From: a virus
Reading direction: 5' to 3' (one strand)
IMG/VR virus record: IMGVR_UViG_3300043466_002608
Span: 1-36,593 of that record
Length of the DNA stretch: 36,593 bases
The translations under genes were made by a program, and so were the position numbers. A model generated the notes under the pieces. It worked only from the letters and a program-made list of their open reading frames with translations. It was not told where the DNA came from and searched no databases. Numbering within the stretch: position 1 is the stretch's first letter; each line of letters opens with the position of its first letter. Positions 22,870 to 30,179 of this stretch are shown here, one piece after another.

Positions 22870-23300
22870 TTGATAATGTTACACCTTCCGTGAGCAGGTC
22901 TTACGTTCTCTAAAATGTCAAGTCCACCTTTAGACAAGGGATACACATGATCGATATGCAATCCCTTTTCCCAACCTGGTTTGCCACATTGTCTTGGGGC
23001 ATCCATATCTATCGGGGTATTGCAAATATGACAATCTAATCCATAAGTCTCTAATACCATCTGATCAGAGTAGTTACCTGGCTCTGTATTATTTCTACGA
23101 AAATGTCTACGGGCATTAGGAGTGCGAAAACGCCACTCTCTTCGTAATCTATTTATCTGTTCCTTACGGATAACTCTTTGGTTTCTCCAATAGATTCGCT
23201 CTGCATCTGTACAAGGTTGGCAAGGCTCTTCTTTCATATCTCGTCTATGCCAATCATAGCCTGATCGTGTTCCGTGCTCAGGTTCTTGTTTATGCCTCAT
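22854..23300 (-). CDS. HNH endonuclease
   Basis: 148 residues. The C-terminal half has the zinc knuckle CHICNTPID, GLHIDHVYPLSKGG with the catalytic DH, and ENVRPAHGRCNIIKW, the complete HNH layout. The N-terminal half has HGTRSGYDWHRR and PCQPCTDAERIYWRNQR, an extra Cys pair, then a long basic helix likely to bind DNA. ATG 23300 is preferred over TTG 23318 because it coincides with the predicted transcription start of the promoter at 23307-23335. Confidence 0.85.
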   Translation of the reverse strand: MRHKQEPEHGTRSGYDWHRRDMKEEPCQPCTDAERIYWRNQRVIRKEQINRLRREWRFRTPNARRHFRRNNTEPGNYSDQMVLETYGLDCHICNTPIDMDAPRQCGKPGWEKGLHIDHVYPLSKGGLDILENVRPAHGRCNIIKWATV

Positions 23301-23306
23301 ATAATC

Positions 23307-23335
23307 AGTATACCTCAAAAGATCGGTTTGGTCAA
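23307..23335 (-). promoter_or_regulatory. Promoter for leaderless HNH transcript
   Basis: Minus strand TTGACC (23330-23335), 17-bp spacer, TATACT (23307-23312). The -35 overlaps the stop of the luciferase-like gene; ATG 23300 is 7 nt beyond the -10. Confidence 0.7.
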
Positions 23336-24033
23336 GCTAATGTTGCTTTAATAGATTTGATTTCTTTAAATACCCTAGTTGCTAGCTCAAAGTCTGTATC
23401 ACCGTCTGTATGAATCATTATATTGTTATAGCCAGCACTCTTTACATGATTCATTCTGTCGTGTAGGGTTTTGATACTTGAAACTGGAAAGAAGATTATT
23501 GTGTCTTTGTTATAACCCTCAAGCTTGCCTTCAACCAGCATTGCATATGAAACGATATTTGCATCACCAAAATCTAACATGTTTGGACATATATCAGTGA
23601 CCATGCCAGAGAGGTATGTATAGGGTTTCTTGGCTTTCATATTTCTGAATTCTTCGATATAGGAGCAGAAGTATTTTTTTCTATCTTCAAGGCTGCTACT
23701 ATCGTTAATTGGTCCTAAGATGCCTCCAAAGGACTCATCGAAACCACCCATAGTTAAACCTGGAACAAAGTTGATCCTGACCCTATCTTCTTGGATAAGG
23801 TCTAGCCCTTTTGTAATTGCTAACAAGTACTGTGGAGATATCGTGTATGGCCTAACGGCAACTAGATACTTTAGATTTTTCTCTGTATCCATTGATCTTG
23901 CCACCCTAACAAAGGGGTCTGCTAGACCTGGGGCATAGGGAAGAAGCCATCCATAAAATCCAGAGTCTTCAAGTAAATCTGACATATAGGCAAGGTCTTT
24001 ATCAAGATGTCTTCCAAACCAGTATATATTCAT
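23332..24033 (-). CDS. Luciferase-like monooxygenase family protein (copy 2)
   Basis: 233 residues. KYLVAVRPYTISPQYL (55-70), DRVRINFVPGL (83-93) and a C-terminal AGYNNIMIHTDGDTDFE follow the same SsuD/luciferase-like pattern as 8882-9760, sharing a nearly identical core but otherwise diverged and about 60 residues shorter, lacking a middle segment. AAAGG ribosome site. Ligand and substrate unknown. Confidence 0.7.
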   Translation of the reverse strand: MNIYWFGRHLDKDLAYMSDLLEDSGFYGWLLPYAPGLADPFVRVARSMDTEKNLKYLVAVRPYTISPQYLLAITKGLDLIQEDRVRINFVPGLTMGGFDESFGGILGPINDSSSLEDRKKYFCSYIEEFRNMKAKKPYTYLSGMVTDICPNMLDFGDANIVSYAMLVEGKLEGYNKDTIIFFPVSSIKTLHDRMNHVKSAGYNNIMIHTDGDTDFELATRVFKEIKSIKATLA

Positions 24034-24042
24034 AGCTTGCCT

Positions 24043-24177
24043 TTAAGAAGATAGGCCCATAAGCAGGTGGCTTGGACACACCCCAGAGACTTTATATTCA
24101 GAGTCGCCTAAAGGAACCACCTGATCATACTGTGCTTGGTGGTCGCAAAAAAAGCATCTTTCATCTTTGTTGGACAT
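24043..24177 (-). CDS. Small zinc-finger protein
   Basis: 44 residues: CFFCDHQAQYD and VCPSHLLMG give CxxC and CxxH. Near-leaderless: ATG 8 nt beyond an extended -10 (24185-24193). Its stop is 9 nt before the luciferase-like ATG, so both are probably cotranscribed. Confidence 0.65.
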   Translation of the reverse strand: MSNKDERCFFCDHQAQYDQVVPLGDSEYKVSGVCPSHLLMGLSS

Positions 24178-24184
24178 AGTATCT

Positions 24185-24193
24185 ATCATATCA
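24185..24193 (-). promoter_or_regulatory. Extended -10 promoter
   Basis: Minus strand TGATATGAT (hexamer 24185-24190), 8 nt before the ATG of the zinc-finger gene. Confidence 0.55.
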
Positions 24194-24252
24194 CATTGCC
24201 AAAAATTTGGTATTTAAGCTCGGCGCAAAATAGAGGGTTCCAAACCTTCCTA

Positions 24253-24267
24253 TGCCCTAAAAGGGCA
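24253..24267. repeat. Small perfect hairpin
   Basis: TGCCC-TAAAA-GGGCA, 5-bp stem and 5-nt loop, between two small zinc-protein genes. No U-run on either side. Confidence 0.4.
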
Positions 24268-24328
24268 CTAGCTGTTACTATCCTAAATTTGCGGGGTAAG
24301 TAAAGAGATTATAATCCCTAGCAGAATA

Positions 24329-24454
24329 CTACTTAGATAACTTCAAAGGCATAACAGACTCACAAGGACATATGATCGATTCTGGGAGTTCATGGACTTT
24401 GGTATTAATAATAATAGAGGTTTTACACTCAGGACATAGGTAGGTATTTTTCAT
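24329..24454 (-). CDS. Small zinc-ribbon protein
   Basis: 41 residues: LCPECKTSI and IICPCES supply CxxC and CxC. ATG lies exactly 7 nt beyond TGATATGAT, the predicted transcription start; no ribosome site. Confidence 0.65.
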   Translation of the reverse strand: MKNTYLCPECKTSIIINTKVHELPESIICPCESVMPLKLSK

Positions 24455-24460
24455 ATGTAT

Positions 24461-24469
24461 ATCATATCA
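24461..24469 (-). promoter_or_regulatory. Promoter for leaderless zinc-ribbon gene
   Basis: Minus strand TGATATGAT (hexamer 24461-24466); ATG at 24454. Confidence 0.6.
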
Positions 24470-25115
24470 TATGCCAGAGAAACAGGGTTTTGCAACTTTT
24501 CGGGGAAAATAAATAAGCCTCCGTAATCCCTAGTATAAGATACAAACCCTAGTAGTGACATATGCCCATATGCCAGATAGCCAGAACACCAGATAGTCTG
24601 GTTTGATATACCCTGCCAAAATAGGTTATCCACAGGTCAATATGTCTGGTTTGATACTAAAATATGTTAGTTATCCACAGGTTTATCCACAGATAAATCT
24701 TACTGATATTTTTATTATGTGGTTTGGGTGGAGCAAAGTGGAGTAAAGTGGGTTATTGTGCATTTATATAGATGGGCCGTAATCTTTTCTGGAAGCCCAA
24801 ACCCTACCATATCAAACCTCATATGTCAAACCTTCAAACCTTCATAGCGGATTATACCCCCAAACCCCCTATTTGTCAAACCTTTATAGCCTAAAAACCC
24901 CTACAATTTTTGTAGATTTTGTGCAGATTTTGTGGATAAAAATATATAAAGGTTTGGAAAATATATCAAAACCAGGGAAAAATGGTTTGATATCGTAATG
25001 TGTTTTATACTAGGGGAATTTGGTATGCTTTCGTAATCCCCCGCCAAAAAGCGGGGACGCCAAAGGCGTGATCGTAATGTCTTTAAGGATTATCTAACAC
25101 GCTAAAGCGGGGGAA

Positions 25116-25286
25116 TCAAAGAAAGTAAAGAAAACTACCTATAGCAGATAAAGCAATACCAAACCCTATAGCTATAAAATAGAAAAACCCTTTATCTGGT
25201 TTGATATAAGGTTTGTCAGAATGCCTACTAACTCCATCATTAATGAAGAATGGTCCTCCATGCTTTGAAAAATAATTTCTTCCCAT
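25116..25286 (-). CDS. Small protein with C-terminal membrane helix
   Basis: 56 residues: soluble GRNYFSKHGGPFFINDGV and a helix (about 34-55). The gene lies inside the putative origin region and contains one of its repeats. ATG is exactly 7 nt beyond TGTTATAAT. Confidence 0.6.
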   Translation of the reverse strand: MGRNYFSKHGGPFFINDGVSRHSDKPYIKPDKGFFYFIAIGFGIALSAIGSFLYFL

Positions 25287-25292
25287 ATGATC

Positions 25293-25301
25293 ATTATAAC
25301 A
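25293..25301 (-). promoter_or_regulatory. Promoter for leaderless membrane-protein gene
   Basis: Minus strand TGTTATAAT (hexamer 25293-25298), 7 nt before the ATG at 25286. Confidence 0.6.
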
Positions 25302-25459
25302 CTGGTTTGACAGATATAAGGTTTGTATGATATAAGGTTTGATGTGGACTTTCAGGGATTTTTTGAGAAGCCTTCATAATGTCTTTTTGGGGAAAATTTA
25401 TGAGCTTTCGTAATATCGGGGAAATAAGGTTTGGGATCGTAATAAGGTTTACAAGTGGG

Positions 25460-25474
25460 GCCCCGGCCCCGCCA
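25460..25474. repeat. GC-rich element, copy 1
   Basis: GCCCCGGCCCCGCCA, found identically at 32571-32585. Lies just downstream of the last gene of an operon; part of a larger GGGGCCCCGGCCCC tract in AT-rich surroundings. Confidence 0.6.
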
Positions 25475-25493
25475 CCCAGGAGCTAGACTATTT

Positions 25494-25763
25494 CTAGTCT
25501 TCGATCTCTGGTGCGGTCATAACATCTTTAAGATCCGTAAACCCTGTATCCTCAATATCCAATGCAGCCAATAGTAAATCAAAGGTTTCTCCTATATACG
25601 TTTCTGCAAGTTGTGTAGGTAATGCAATCCCCTCAGAAATAAAATATGCAAGAGGCAAACCTAAATCGTTATACTCTACGAAATCTTGTAAGTCCTCATC
25701 TTCACGATGTTCTTGCCATAGCCTAGATAAAATGTCACACTTTGCTTCGAAGGTTGTCTTCAT
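25494..25763 (-). CDS. Acidic protein, unknown
   Basis: 89 residues, acidic, helical (ILSRLWQEHREDEDLQDFVE). AGGA ribosome site 8-9 nt upstream. Overlaps the end of the previous gene by 29 nt. No family recognised. Confidence 0.6.
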   Translation of the reverse strand: MKTTFEAKCDILSRLWQEHREDEDLQDFVEYNDLGLPLAYFISEGIALPTQLAETYIGETFDLLLAALDIEDTGFTDLKDVMTAPEIED

Positions 25764-25974
25764 AGTATCTTCCTCTCTCTCTGTATTCTGATACTTGCTT
25801 ATTATACTCTGTTGCTTCCAATACCGTCAAAGTTCTGACATAAATAACATATGGATTAACTACCGCTAAATATTTTCCTATCGCTTCCAAATCTAAAGAA
25901 AAATCTGAAAGAAGTTTTCCAATACTAACGGCTACTCTTTCTTCCTTGCTGGTTGGCAAAGTAAGGCTTCTCAT
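25735..25974 (-). CDS. Small protein, unknown
   Basis: 79 residues from ATG 25974, set by GAGAGGAG 5 nt upstream (an in-frame TTG at 25989 is less likely). Basic C-terminus (YRERGRYYEDNLRSKV). First gene behind the promoter at 25993. Confidence 0.65.
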   Translation of the reverse strand: MRSLTLPTSKEERVAVSIGKLLSDFSLDLEAIGKYLAVVNPYVIYVRTLTVLEATEYNKQVSEYRERGRYYEDNLRSKV

Positions 25975-25992
25975 GGTGACTCCTCTCAATCC

Positions 25993-26021
25993 ATTATATC
26001 AAAAAGGTGGGGAGAGGGCAA
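25993..26021 (-). promoter_or_regulatory. Promoter TTGCCC-17-TATAAT
   Basis: Minus strand: TTGCCC (26016-26021), 17-bp spacer ending TGA, TATAAT (25993-25998). Confidence 0.6.
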
Positions 26022-26065
26022 CCCACCACAAATTGCCCCCTCACCCTTACTAGGATGACCCTACC

Positions 26066-26431
26066 CTAGTTTGTCTCAACTAAAACCTTCGGTGGTAGTA
26101 AACCATAGGCAGCAATGAAATTATCCCAAGTCACTGGATGTATATCAGTCACTGTCTTATTAACAAAATCAATAACCACTGTCTGCTCCCCTAGGTCATA
26201 GTTAGTATCACTAATAGCATAGATACCAAACCCTGTCTCATCAAGAATGCTATCCTGAATAAGATAACTAATGATCATACGTGTTCCATATGATGAGTCG
26301 CCCCATCTAGGTTTTGAATGCTCTAGGGCACTAGCAATGTCTGTTTGCCATGAGTCTTGGCCCCAGTGACTGTAGAGGACTACACTAGTATCAGTACCGT
26401 CCTTGAATACGAAATTAATACGTGCTCCCAT
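26066..26431 (-). CDS. Conserved-looking phage protein, unknown
   Basis: 121 residues, beta-rich start (MGARINFVFKDGTDTSVVLYSHWGQ), then GTRMIISYLIQDS and EQTVVIDFVNKTV. No motif recognised. ATG overlaps the preceding stop. Confidence 0.6.
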   Translation of the reverse strand: MGARINFVFKDGTDTSVVLYSHWGQDSWQTDIASALEHSKPRWGDSSYGTRMIISYLIQDSILDETGFGIYAISDTNYDLGEQTVVIDFVNKTVTDIHPVTWDNFIAAYGLLPPKVLVETN

Positions 26432-26565
26432 TATTCATCTCCCTCGCTATTTGCCTGAATTGAAATCCACTTGCATACTTCACCGTCATAAACTTCATTG
26501 GTAAGATTAGTAATAGCGTCTAGCCATTGCTCGTCTACCTCTAGTTGAATAAAATAAGTCTGCAT
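26431..26565 (-). CDS. Small protein, unknown
   Basis: 44 residues (MQTYFIQLEVDEQWL...), acidic. TAATG overlaps at both ends tie it to its neighbours, supporting translation in one operon. Confidence 0.6.
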   Translation of the reverse strand: MQTYFIQLEVDEQWLDAITNLTNEVYDGEVCKWISIQANSEGDE

Positions 26566-27275
26566 TAATTTGAAACCTTTCTGTACTCAGGAACCTTGGT
26601 GTCTAAGTATATCTTATGGGTATCGCATTGTGCAACAGCCTCTAGGTCAGCCTCTCCTAGCCAATGACAGTTGCCACAGATTTCTCCACAGTCTGCCTCT
26701 TCGCAGTATTCCATTTGGTCTGTTGCATCACAATCTTTACACATATTATCATACATGGATTCTGATATAACCTTGCCACGAAGAATTTCTGTTTCCCCAC
26801 CCCAACCTGTCTCTTCCTCATATGATAAGGTAAAGAGTAATGTTGGATACTGTCCAGACAGTTTTTCAAGGGCAGCGATAGGATGACTCCATGCAGTTTC
26901 AAAGTTATAATAAACTACTTTGTTATCTCCATTGGCAACAGGTCCTTCCATATATGTAGTAGTATAACTAGCATCTTCGGCTACGGCTACATCCCACTTG
27001 ACACCCCAATTACGAATGTTCCAAGAGTACCAGTCGTTCTGCTCACCCTCTGCTTTAAAGTCAGGCTGTGCCTTATATGCTTCAAGGTCAGTAGGTGAAA
27101 CGATGTTGCGGAATGAAAAGATAGGATTAACATACTTTGTCTGTTTGATATTGTAAGATAAATCTCCATGAGCCTCAATGTAATCAACGAATGGTTGATT
27201 CATCTGTTCAACTAGTTTATCTACTTGCTCAGGATTACCCTCAATGGTTAATCCGTTATATACCCAATTTGGCAT
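26565..27275 (-). CDS. Api92/DUF1281-like protein with zinc-binding tail
   Basis: 236 residues. MPNWVYNGLTIEGNPEQVDKL and SWNIRNWGVKWD match the Api92/DUF1281 ferredoxin-like family found in phages, plasmids and genomic islands. An added C-terminal Cys cluster (CKDCDATDQ and CGEICGNCHWLG, then CDTHK) suggests bound zinc. Function unknown. Confidence 0.75.
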   Translation of the reverse strand: MPNWVYNGLTIEGNPEQVDKLVEQMNQPFVDYIEAHGDLSYNIKQTKYVNPIFSFRNIVSPTDLEAYKAQPDFKAEGEQNDWYSWNIRNWGVKWDVAVAEDASYTTTYMEGPVANGDNKVVYYNFETAWSHPIAALEKLSGQYPTLLFTLSYEEETGWGGETEILRGKVISESMYDNMCKDCDATDQMEYCEEADCGEICGNCHWLGEADLEAVAQCDTHKIYLDTKVPEYRKVSN

Positions 27276-27306
27276 GGTGGCTACTTTCTATTAGTGGTTT
27301 AATACA

Positions 27307-27335
27307 ATCTTACAGCAATAGTGACATTCTGTCAA
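27307..27335 (-). promoter_or_regulatory. Promoter of the Api92-like operon
   Basis: Minus strand: TTGACA (27330-27335), 17-bp spacer, TAAGAT (27307-27312). Confidence 0.65.
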
Positions 27336-27521
27336 TTAGAGTGGGCCCTCAACATTTTTTGATTGGCACTCAGCACATTCCCCGCTAGAGGTCAGCACAT
27401 CGTCATAGTAGTCGTCCTCTACATCATCAAGATCTCCATTAGTATCATAGACCCCAAGCTTGTGTGAGGTTTCCTGATACCAGAAGCGGGTAGTGTTATT
27501 ACAATCAAGACACTTAGGCAT
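27336..27521 (-). CDS. Zinc-ribbon protein
   Basis: 61 residues: CLDCNNTTRFW and CAECQSKNV flank an acidic loop (DVEDDYYDD). Probable four-Cys zinc ribbon. Overlaps the upstream gene by 8 nt. Confidence 0.65.
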   Translation of the reverse strand: MPKCLDCNNTTRFWYQETSHKLGVYDTNGDLDDVEDDYYDDVLTSSGECAECQSKNVEGPL

Positions 27522-27684
27522 TTAGGTCACTCAGCAACCTGATACGGATAATGTCATAAGCGTCAATAACCCCTGCAAGGTATTCATCTAATTCGAAATC
27601 CCCTGCTTCTTGGTCTTGCATACGCTTTTCTGTTAGGGCTTCGATTCTTTCATCTAGAAAGTCTAGAATATCTTGATTATCCAT
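27514..27684 (-). CDS. Small helical protein, unknown
   Basis: 56 residues from ATG 27684, set by AGGAG 5 nt upstream (ATG 27699 would place that site inside the gene). Coiled-coil-like, acidic. Confidence 0.65.
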   Translation of the reverse strand: MDNQDILDFLDERIEALTEKRMQDQEAGDFELDEYLAGVIDAYDIIRIRLLSDLNA

Positions 27685-27946
27685 TTTGTCTCCTGTCATT
27701 AATAGCGAATGATAAATTATATGTCAATGCGTATACATCTGTCAAGCCGTCTAAGATACCTTCCCAGTACTTACGCTCCATTGAATCCATGGCTTCACCA
27801 GATTCATCTTCTGCTTCTTGGGCTAGGTCTAGTTGCTTCTCAGCGTCTAACATCATATTTTTTAGGGCACCATGTAGGATATCAGTTCCAGCAAGTCCAG
27901 CGTCAACCTGCTTTTGTAGGTATGGTTCTAACTCTGTTGTCATCAT
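27677..27946 (-). CDS. Acidic helical protein, unknown
   Basis: 89 residues, Glu/Asp-rich. ATG 27946 overlaps the TGA of the upstream gene (ATGATG) and is also exactly 7 nt beyond the TATACT of a promoter embedded in that gene, so it can be read both from upstream and from a leaderless message. Confidence 0.65.
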   Translation of the reverse strand: MMTTELEPYLQKQVDAGLAGTDILHGALKNMMLDAEKQLDLAQEAEDESGEAMDSMERKYWEGILDGLTDVYALTYNLSFAINDRRQNG

Positions 27947-28113
27947 TTATTAAGTATATCCTCTGCCACTGACAAGAAGTGATTGCATAGTTCTATCTCT
28001 GCTTCTTTAAGTCTGTAGAAGTGATGACTGTTAACATAGTCAATCTTCTCCAAGTCTTGCTCCAGTGAGATTCTGTGAATTTTTATGTACTCTCTTAATG
28101 TATTTAGGTCCAT
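27943..28113 (-). CDS. Small helical protein, unknown
   Basis: 56 residues (MDLNTLREYIKIHRISLEQD...). ATG exactly 7 nt beyond TATAAT at 28120-28125; no ribosome site. Confidence 0.65.
   Translation of the reverse strand: MDLNTLREYIKIHRISLEQDLEKIDYVNSHHFYRLKEAEIELCNHFLSVAEDILNK
27953..27975 (-). promoter_or_regulatory. WTGTCA-class promoter, intragenic
   Basis: Minus strand: TTGTCA (27970-27975), 11 nt, TATACT (27953-27958), inside the end of the upstream coding sequence. Confidence 0.6.
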
Positions 28114-28116
28114 ATA

Positions 28117-28335
28117 TTAATTATAAGGGTTGGAATCTATTTTGACAACTGTACGTGGTGTGATGTTGGTCACATCCTCAATAATAGGGGCATTGCCATC
28201 TGATACCCCAATATAAATAATACTATTAGATCCGCAAGGGCATTGAGGTTCAAAGCACTCTGGCAAGCTGTCCAGGGTAGTGATCTCAATCAATGCGTCA
28301 CAATGAGTGCATACATAATCATGCTTATACCACAT
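28117..28335 (-). CDS. Zinc-ribbon protein
   Basis: 72 residues: VCTHCDALIE and CFEPQCPCGSN give CxxC and a CxC pair, then a beta-rich tail. ATG overlaps the preceding stop. Confidence 0.65.
   Translation of the reverse strand: MWYKHDYVCTHCDALIEITTLDSLPECFEPQCPCGSNSIIYIGVSDGNAPIIEDVTNITPRTVVKIDSNPYN
28120..28148 (-). promoter_or_regulatory. Promoter for leaderless gene
   Basis: Minus strand: TTGTCA (28143-28148), 17-bp spacer, TATAAT (28120-28125). Overlaps the end of the zinc-ribbon gene. Confidence 0.7.
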
Positions 28336-28496
28336 TAGAAGTACCCCTCTGCCATTAGTCCTTCAAGGAAGTCTTTGGTTTTCCACAGGGTATTGTGAAG
28401 CCAAGGGTCGTCATCAGAATTCACGGTAGTCATAACAGACTGAATCCCTAAGATCATATCTAAAGCATCTACTTCTTCATATCCTACTAATGGCAT
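28335..28496 (-). CDS. Small protein, unknown
   Basis: 53 residues from ATG 28496, which overlaps the preceding TAA and follows GGGGAGAG; an upstream in-frame start would run through the previous gene. No family recognised. Confidence 0.6.
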   Translation of the reverse strand: MPLVGYEEVDALDMILGIQSVMTTVNSDDDPWLHNTLWKTKDFLEGLMAEGYF

Positions 28497-28657
28497 TACT
28501 CTCCCCAATACTTTACAATAGTTTCCATAGTAATATGTAAATGGCAATCACAGGGGTCTCCCCCCATGTTCTCCTCAAATTCAAAGTGCGATAGGTTATC
28601 CTCATAAATTTCCATTACGAGTTCTGATATGGTGTAAGGTTTGTATGTTGTGGTCAT
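28496..28657 (-). CDS. Small acidic protein, unknown
   Basis: 53 residues (MTTTYKPYTISELVMEIY...), with DPCDCHLHIT as a possible metal site. ATG exactly 7 nt beyond TATAAT. Confidence 0.65.
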   Translation of the reverse strand: MTTTYKPYTISELVMEIYEDNLSHFEFEENMGGDPCDCHLHITMETIVKYWGE

Positions 28658-28663
28658 ATATTA

Positions 28664-28692
28664 ATTATAGCCAATGGGTCTGACAAATGCAA
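28664..28692 (-). promoter_or_regulatory. WTGTCA-class promoter
   Basis: Minus strand: TTGCAT (28687-28692), directly followed by TTGTCA (28681-28686), 11 nt, TATAAT (28664-28669). Leaderless ATG at 28657. Confidence 0.75.
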
Positions 28693-28809
28693 CTAACTTT
28701 GGGGAAAAATAATCGATCTTCTTAATAAAGTTTTAAATGAGATTTTATTTAGTTACTTATGCGTAATGTCCGTTTTGTACACATTTTCCCGGGGCCCCAT
28801 TTACGCTTG

Positions 28810-28883
28810 CGATTCCAACGGGACTTGAACCCGCAACCTCTACCGTGACAGGGTAGCGATCTAACCAATTGATCTATGGAATC
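28810..28883 (-). tRNA. tRNA-Asp (anticodon GUC)
   Basis: Acceptor GATTCCA/TGGAATC, anticodon loop CTGTCAC, T-loop TTCAAGT; no encoded CCA. Lies downstream of the DUF932-like gene. Confidence 0.95.
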
Positions 28884-28886
28884 TTG

Positions 28887-28909
28887 TGAGCAGTTTTACA
28901 TCATGCTCA
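28887..28909. repeat. TGAGCA hairpin, copy 1
   Basis: TGAGCA (28887-28892) pairs with TGCTCA (28904-28909). On the plus strand it is followed by GGATTTTTG (terminator-like). One of four related hairpins near minus-strand gene ends. Confidence 0.6.
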
Positions 28910-28919
28910 GGATTTTTGT

Positions 28920-29936
28920 TTATGCAATCTGCATTACATTTTGCACAACTTTTAGCAAACGATTTTTTTCTGCATTGATAGCAGGGTCAAAACCACTTGC
29001 ACTTGCTAGCATTGATTCGTTATTACCACCACGAGCAGAACGATACCAATCAAGGCGTTCTGTTAGTGCATTGAAAGCACCCCACGCATTGCCAGCAATC
29101 ATACCATTGAATTCGCCTGTATAGATGTCATTGATGATGTCAATCTTATTTTCCCATTTCTTGATTGCACCCTTAGCATCTTTTTCAGGCTTAGGGTATG
29201 AAGCAAGCAAAATATCGTTGAACATTTTAGCATTGACATCTTTCTCAATCATAGCCTTAGCCATGAGGTCGAATTCGTCCATGTACTTATTCGCAAGCCC
29301 AAGAGTTTCACGAGCAATCTGTACTTTACCATTAGCGGTCTGAGTGTGACGAATCTTGAAAGATTGCTTAGCACCACCCTTGCGCTTAGTGGTATTGAGT
29401 GCAAGATTGAGAGTGTTAGCGCACACTACACGAACAGGTGTAATGCTAGCTTGAATAGCAATCGAGCCATCGTGTGATGTGTTGATGAGCAAATAAGTCT
29501 TTACCTTATCTGCAACACCGCTAGGGTCTAGAACAGTTTCACGCTCTAGTGCAAGAGCACCAAAGACAACACGTCCACCCTTGATTGAGCCAGCGGTTTC
29601 CCAACGTCCGCCACCGTCTAGGATATTATCACCGAATGAGAATAAATCTTCATTCTGCATGACATGGTATCGCTCACCTACAACACCAAGAATATCTGTC
29701 TGAGTGTTATCTGTTGGGTTGGTACGCAATACGTACTGATAGTTTTTATCGCTTGTGAGATGTGATGGGGTTTCTAAATCTTCAAGACGAACATTCCAAC
29801 CATTAAGGCTTGCAGCCTCTAACATTTCTGCGGTTGTTTTTTCTTCTGTAAAGACGGTACCCAATCCATGCCAAGCGGGTTCACGGAAAGATGCAAAAGA
29901 TGTTTTTCCGTTTTGTATTTCTAGGTCATGTGCCAT
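28920..29936 (-). CDS. DUF932/TIGR03299-type phage protein
   Basis: 338 residues. MAHDLEIQNGKTSF with AWHGLGTVF (about 21-29), ERYHVMQNEDLFSFGDNIL, VKTYLLINTSHDGSIAIQAS and PVRVVCANTLNLAL are hallmarks of the DUF932 phage/plasmid-like family. These proteins are often encoded in early or replication regions; biochemical role unknown. Promoter with WTGTCA and an upstream CRP-like box. Confidence 0.85.
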   Translation of the reverse strand: MAHDLEIQNGKTSFASFREPAWHGLGTVFTEEKTTAEMLEAASLNGWNVRLEDLETPSHLTSDKNYQYVLRTNPTDNTQTDILGVVGERYHVMQNEDLFSFGDNILDGGGRWETAGSIKGGRVVFGALALERETVLDPSGVADKVKTYLLINTSHDGSIAIQASITPVRVVCANTLNLALNTTKRKGGAKQSFKIRHTQTANGKVQIARETLGLANKYMDEFDLMAKAMIEKDVNAKMFNDILLASYPKPEKDAKGAIKKWENKIDIINDIYTGEFNGMIAGNAWGAFNALTERLDWYRSARGGNNESMLASASGFDPAINAEKNRLLKVVQNVMQIA

Positions 29937-29969
29937 GAGTTTTCTCTTTTCTGTTTTGTTGTTAATCTA

Positions 29970-29998
29970 ATCATACACCTAGCCACTGACAAATGCAA
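29970..29998 (-). promoter_or_regulatory. WTGTCA-class promoter of DUF932-like gene
   Basis: Minus strand: TTGCAT (29993-29998), TTGTCA (29987-29992), 11 nt, TATGAT (29970-29975). Confidence 0.7.
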
Positions 29999-30038
29999 AT
30001 CAGGCTAATTAGACACGGACATTCAGGACATTTTGGCC

Positions 30039-30054
30039 TGTGATCTTAAACACA
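30039..30054. promoter_or_regulatory. CRP/GlxR-like palindrome
   Basis: TGTGATCTTAAACACA; centre about 83.5 bp upstream of the predicted start of the 29970 promoter. GACATTTT lies 4 bp away. Confidence 0.5.
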
Positions 30055-30107
30055 TCTTCGTAACTTGACAAACCTTAGATTTTGTGCCGGGCCCCAGGCA
30101 GAAAGAA

Positions 30108-30132
30108 TGAGCAGTTTACGTGGCCTTGCTCA
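30108..30132. repeat. TGAGCA hairpin, copy 2
   Basis: TGAGCA (30108-30113) and TGCTCA (30127-30132), followed by GGGCCC. Downstream of the gene ending at 30180. Confidence 0.5.
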
Positions 30133-30179
30133 GGGCCCTTACCTAGTTTAAAGACATTCGGTATGTCTATCATAGCCCC

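Larger units (their letters stand above)
24598..25451. other. Candidate replication origin
   Basis: AT-rich and mostly gene-free. Three perfect DnaA boxes (TTATCCACA) lie at 24626-24634, 24671-24679 and 24683-24691, all in one orientation. CTGGTTTGATA occurs at 24598, 24646 and 25196, and the 13-mer GATATAAGGTTTG occurs exactly at 25203, 25313 and 25329. Shorter AAACC/GGTTTG and CGTAAT words recur throughout. Two GC hairpins (25030-25056; CCCCGC/GCGGGG and ACGCC/GGCGT) are included. The stretch 24455-25115 holds no convincing gene. Confidence 0.5.

Noticed and set aside
24451-24633. 60-residue open frame on the minus strand starting within a DnaA box
   Set aside because: Its end overlaps the promoter and start of the zinc-ribbon gene, it has no ribosome site, and its codons spell promoter and DnaA-box DNA.
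24455-25493. CRISPR-like array in the repeat-rich region
   Set aside because: Repeats are short (11-13 bp), irregularly spaced and lack spacers of uniform length; iterons explain them better.
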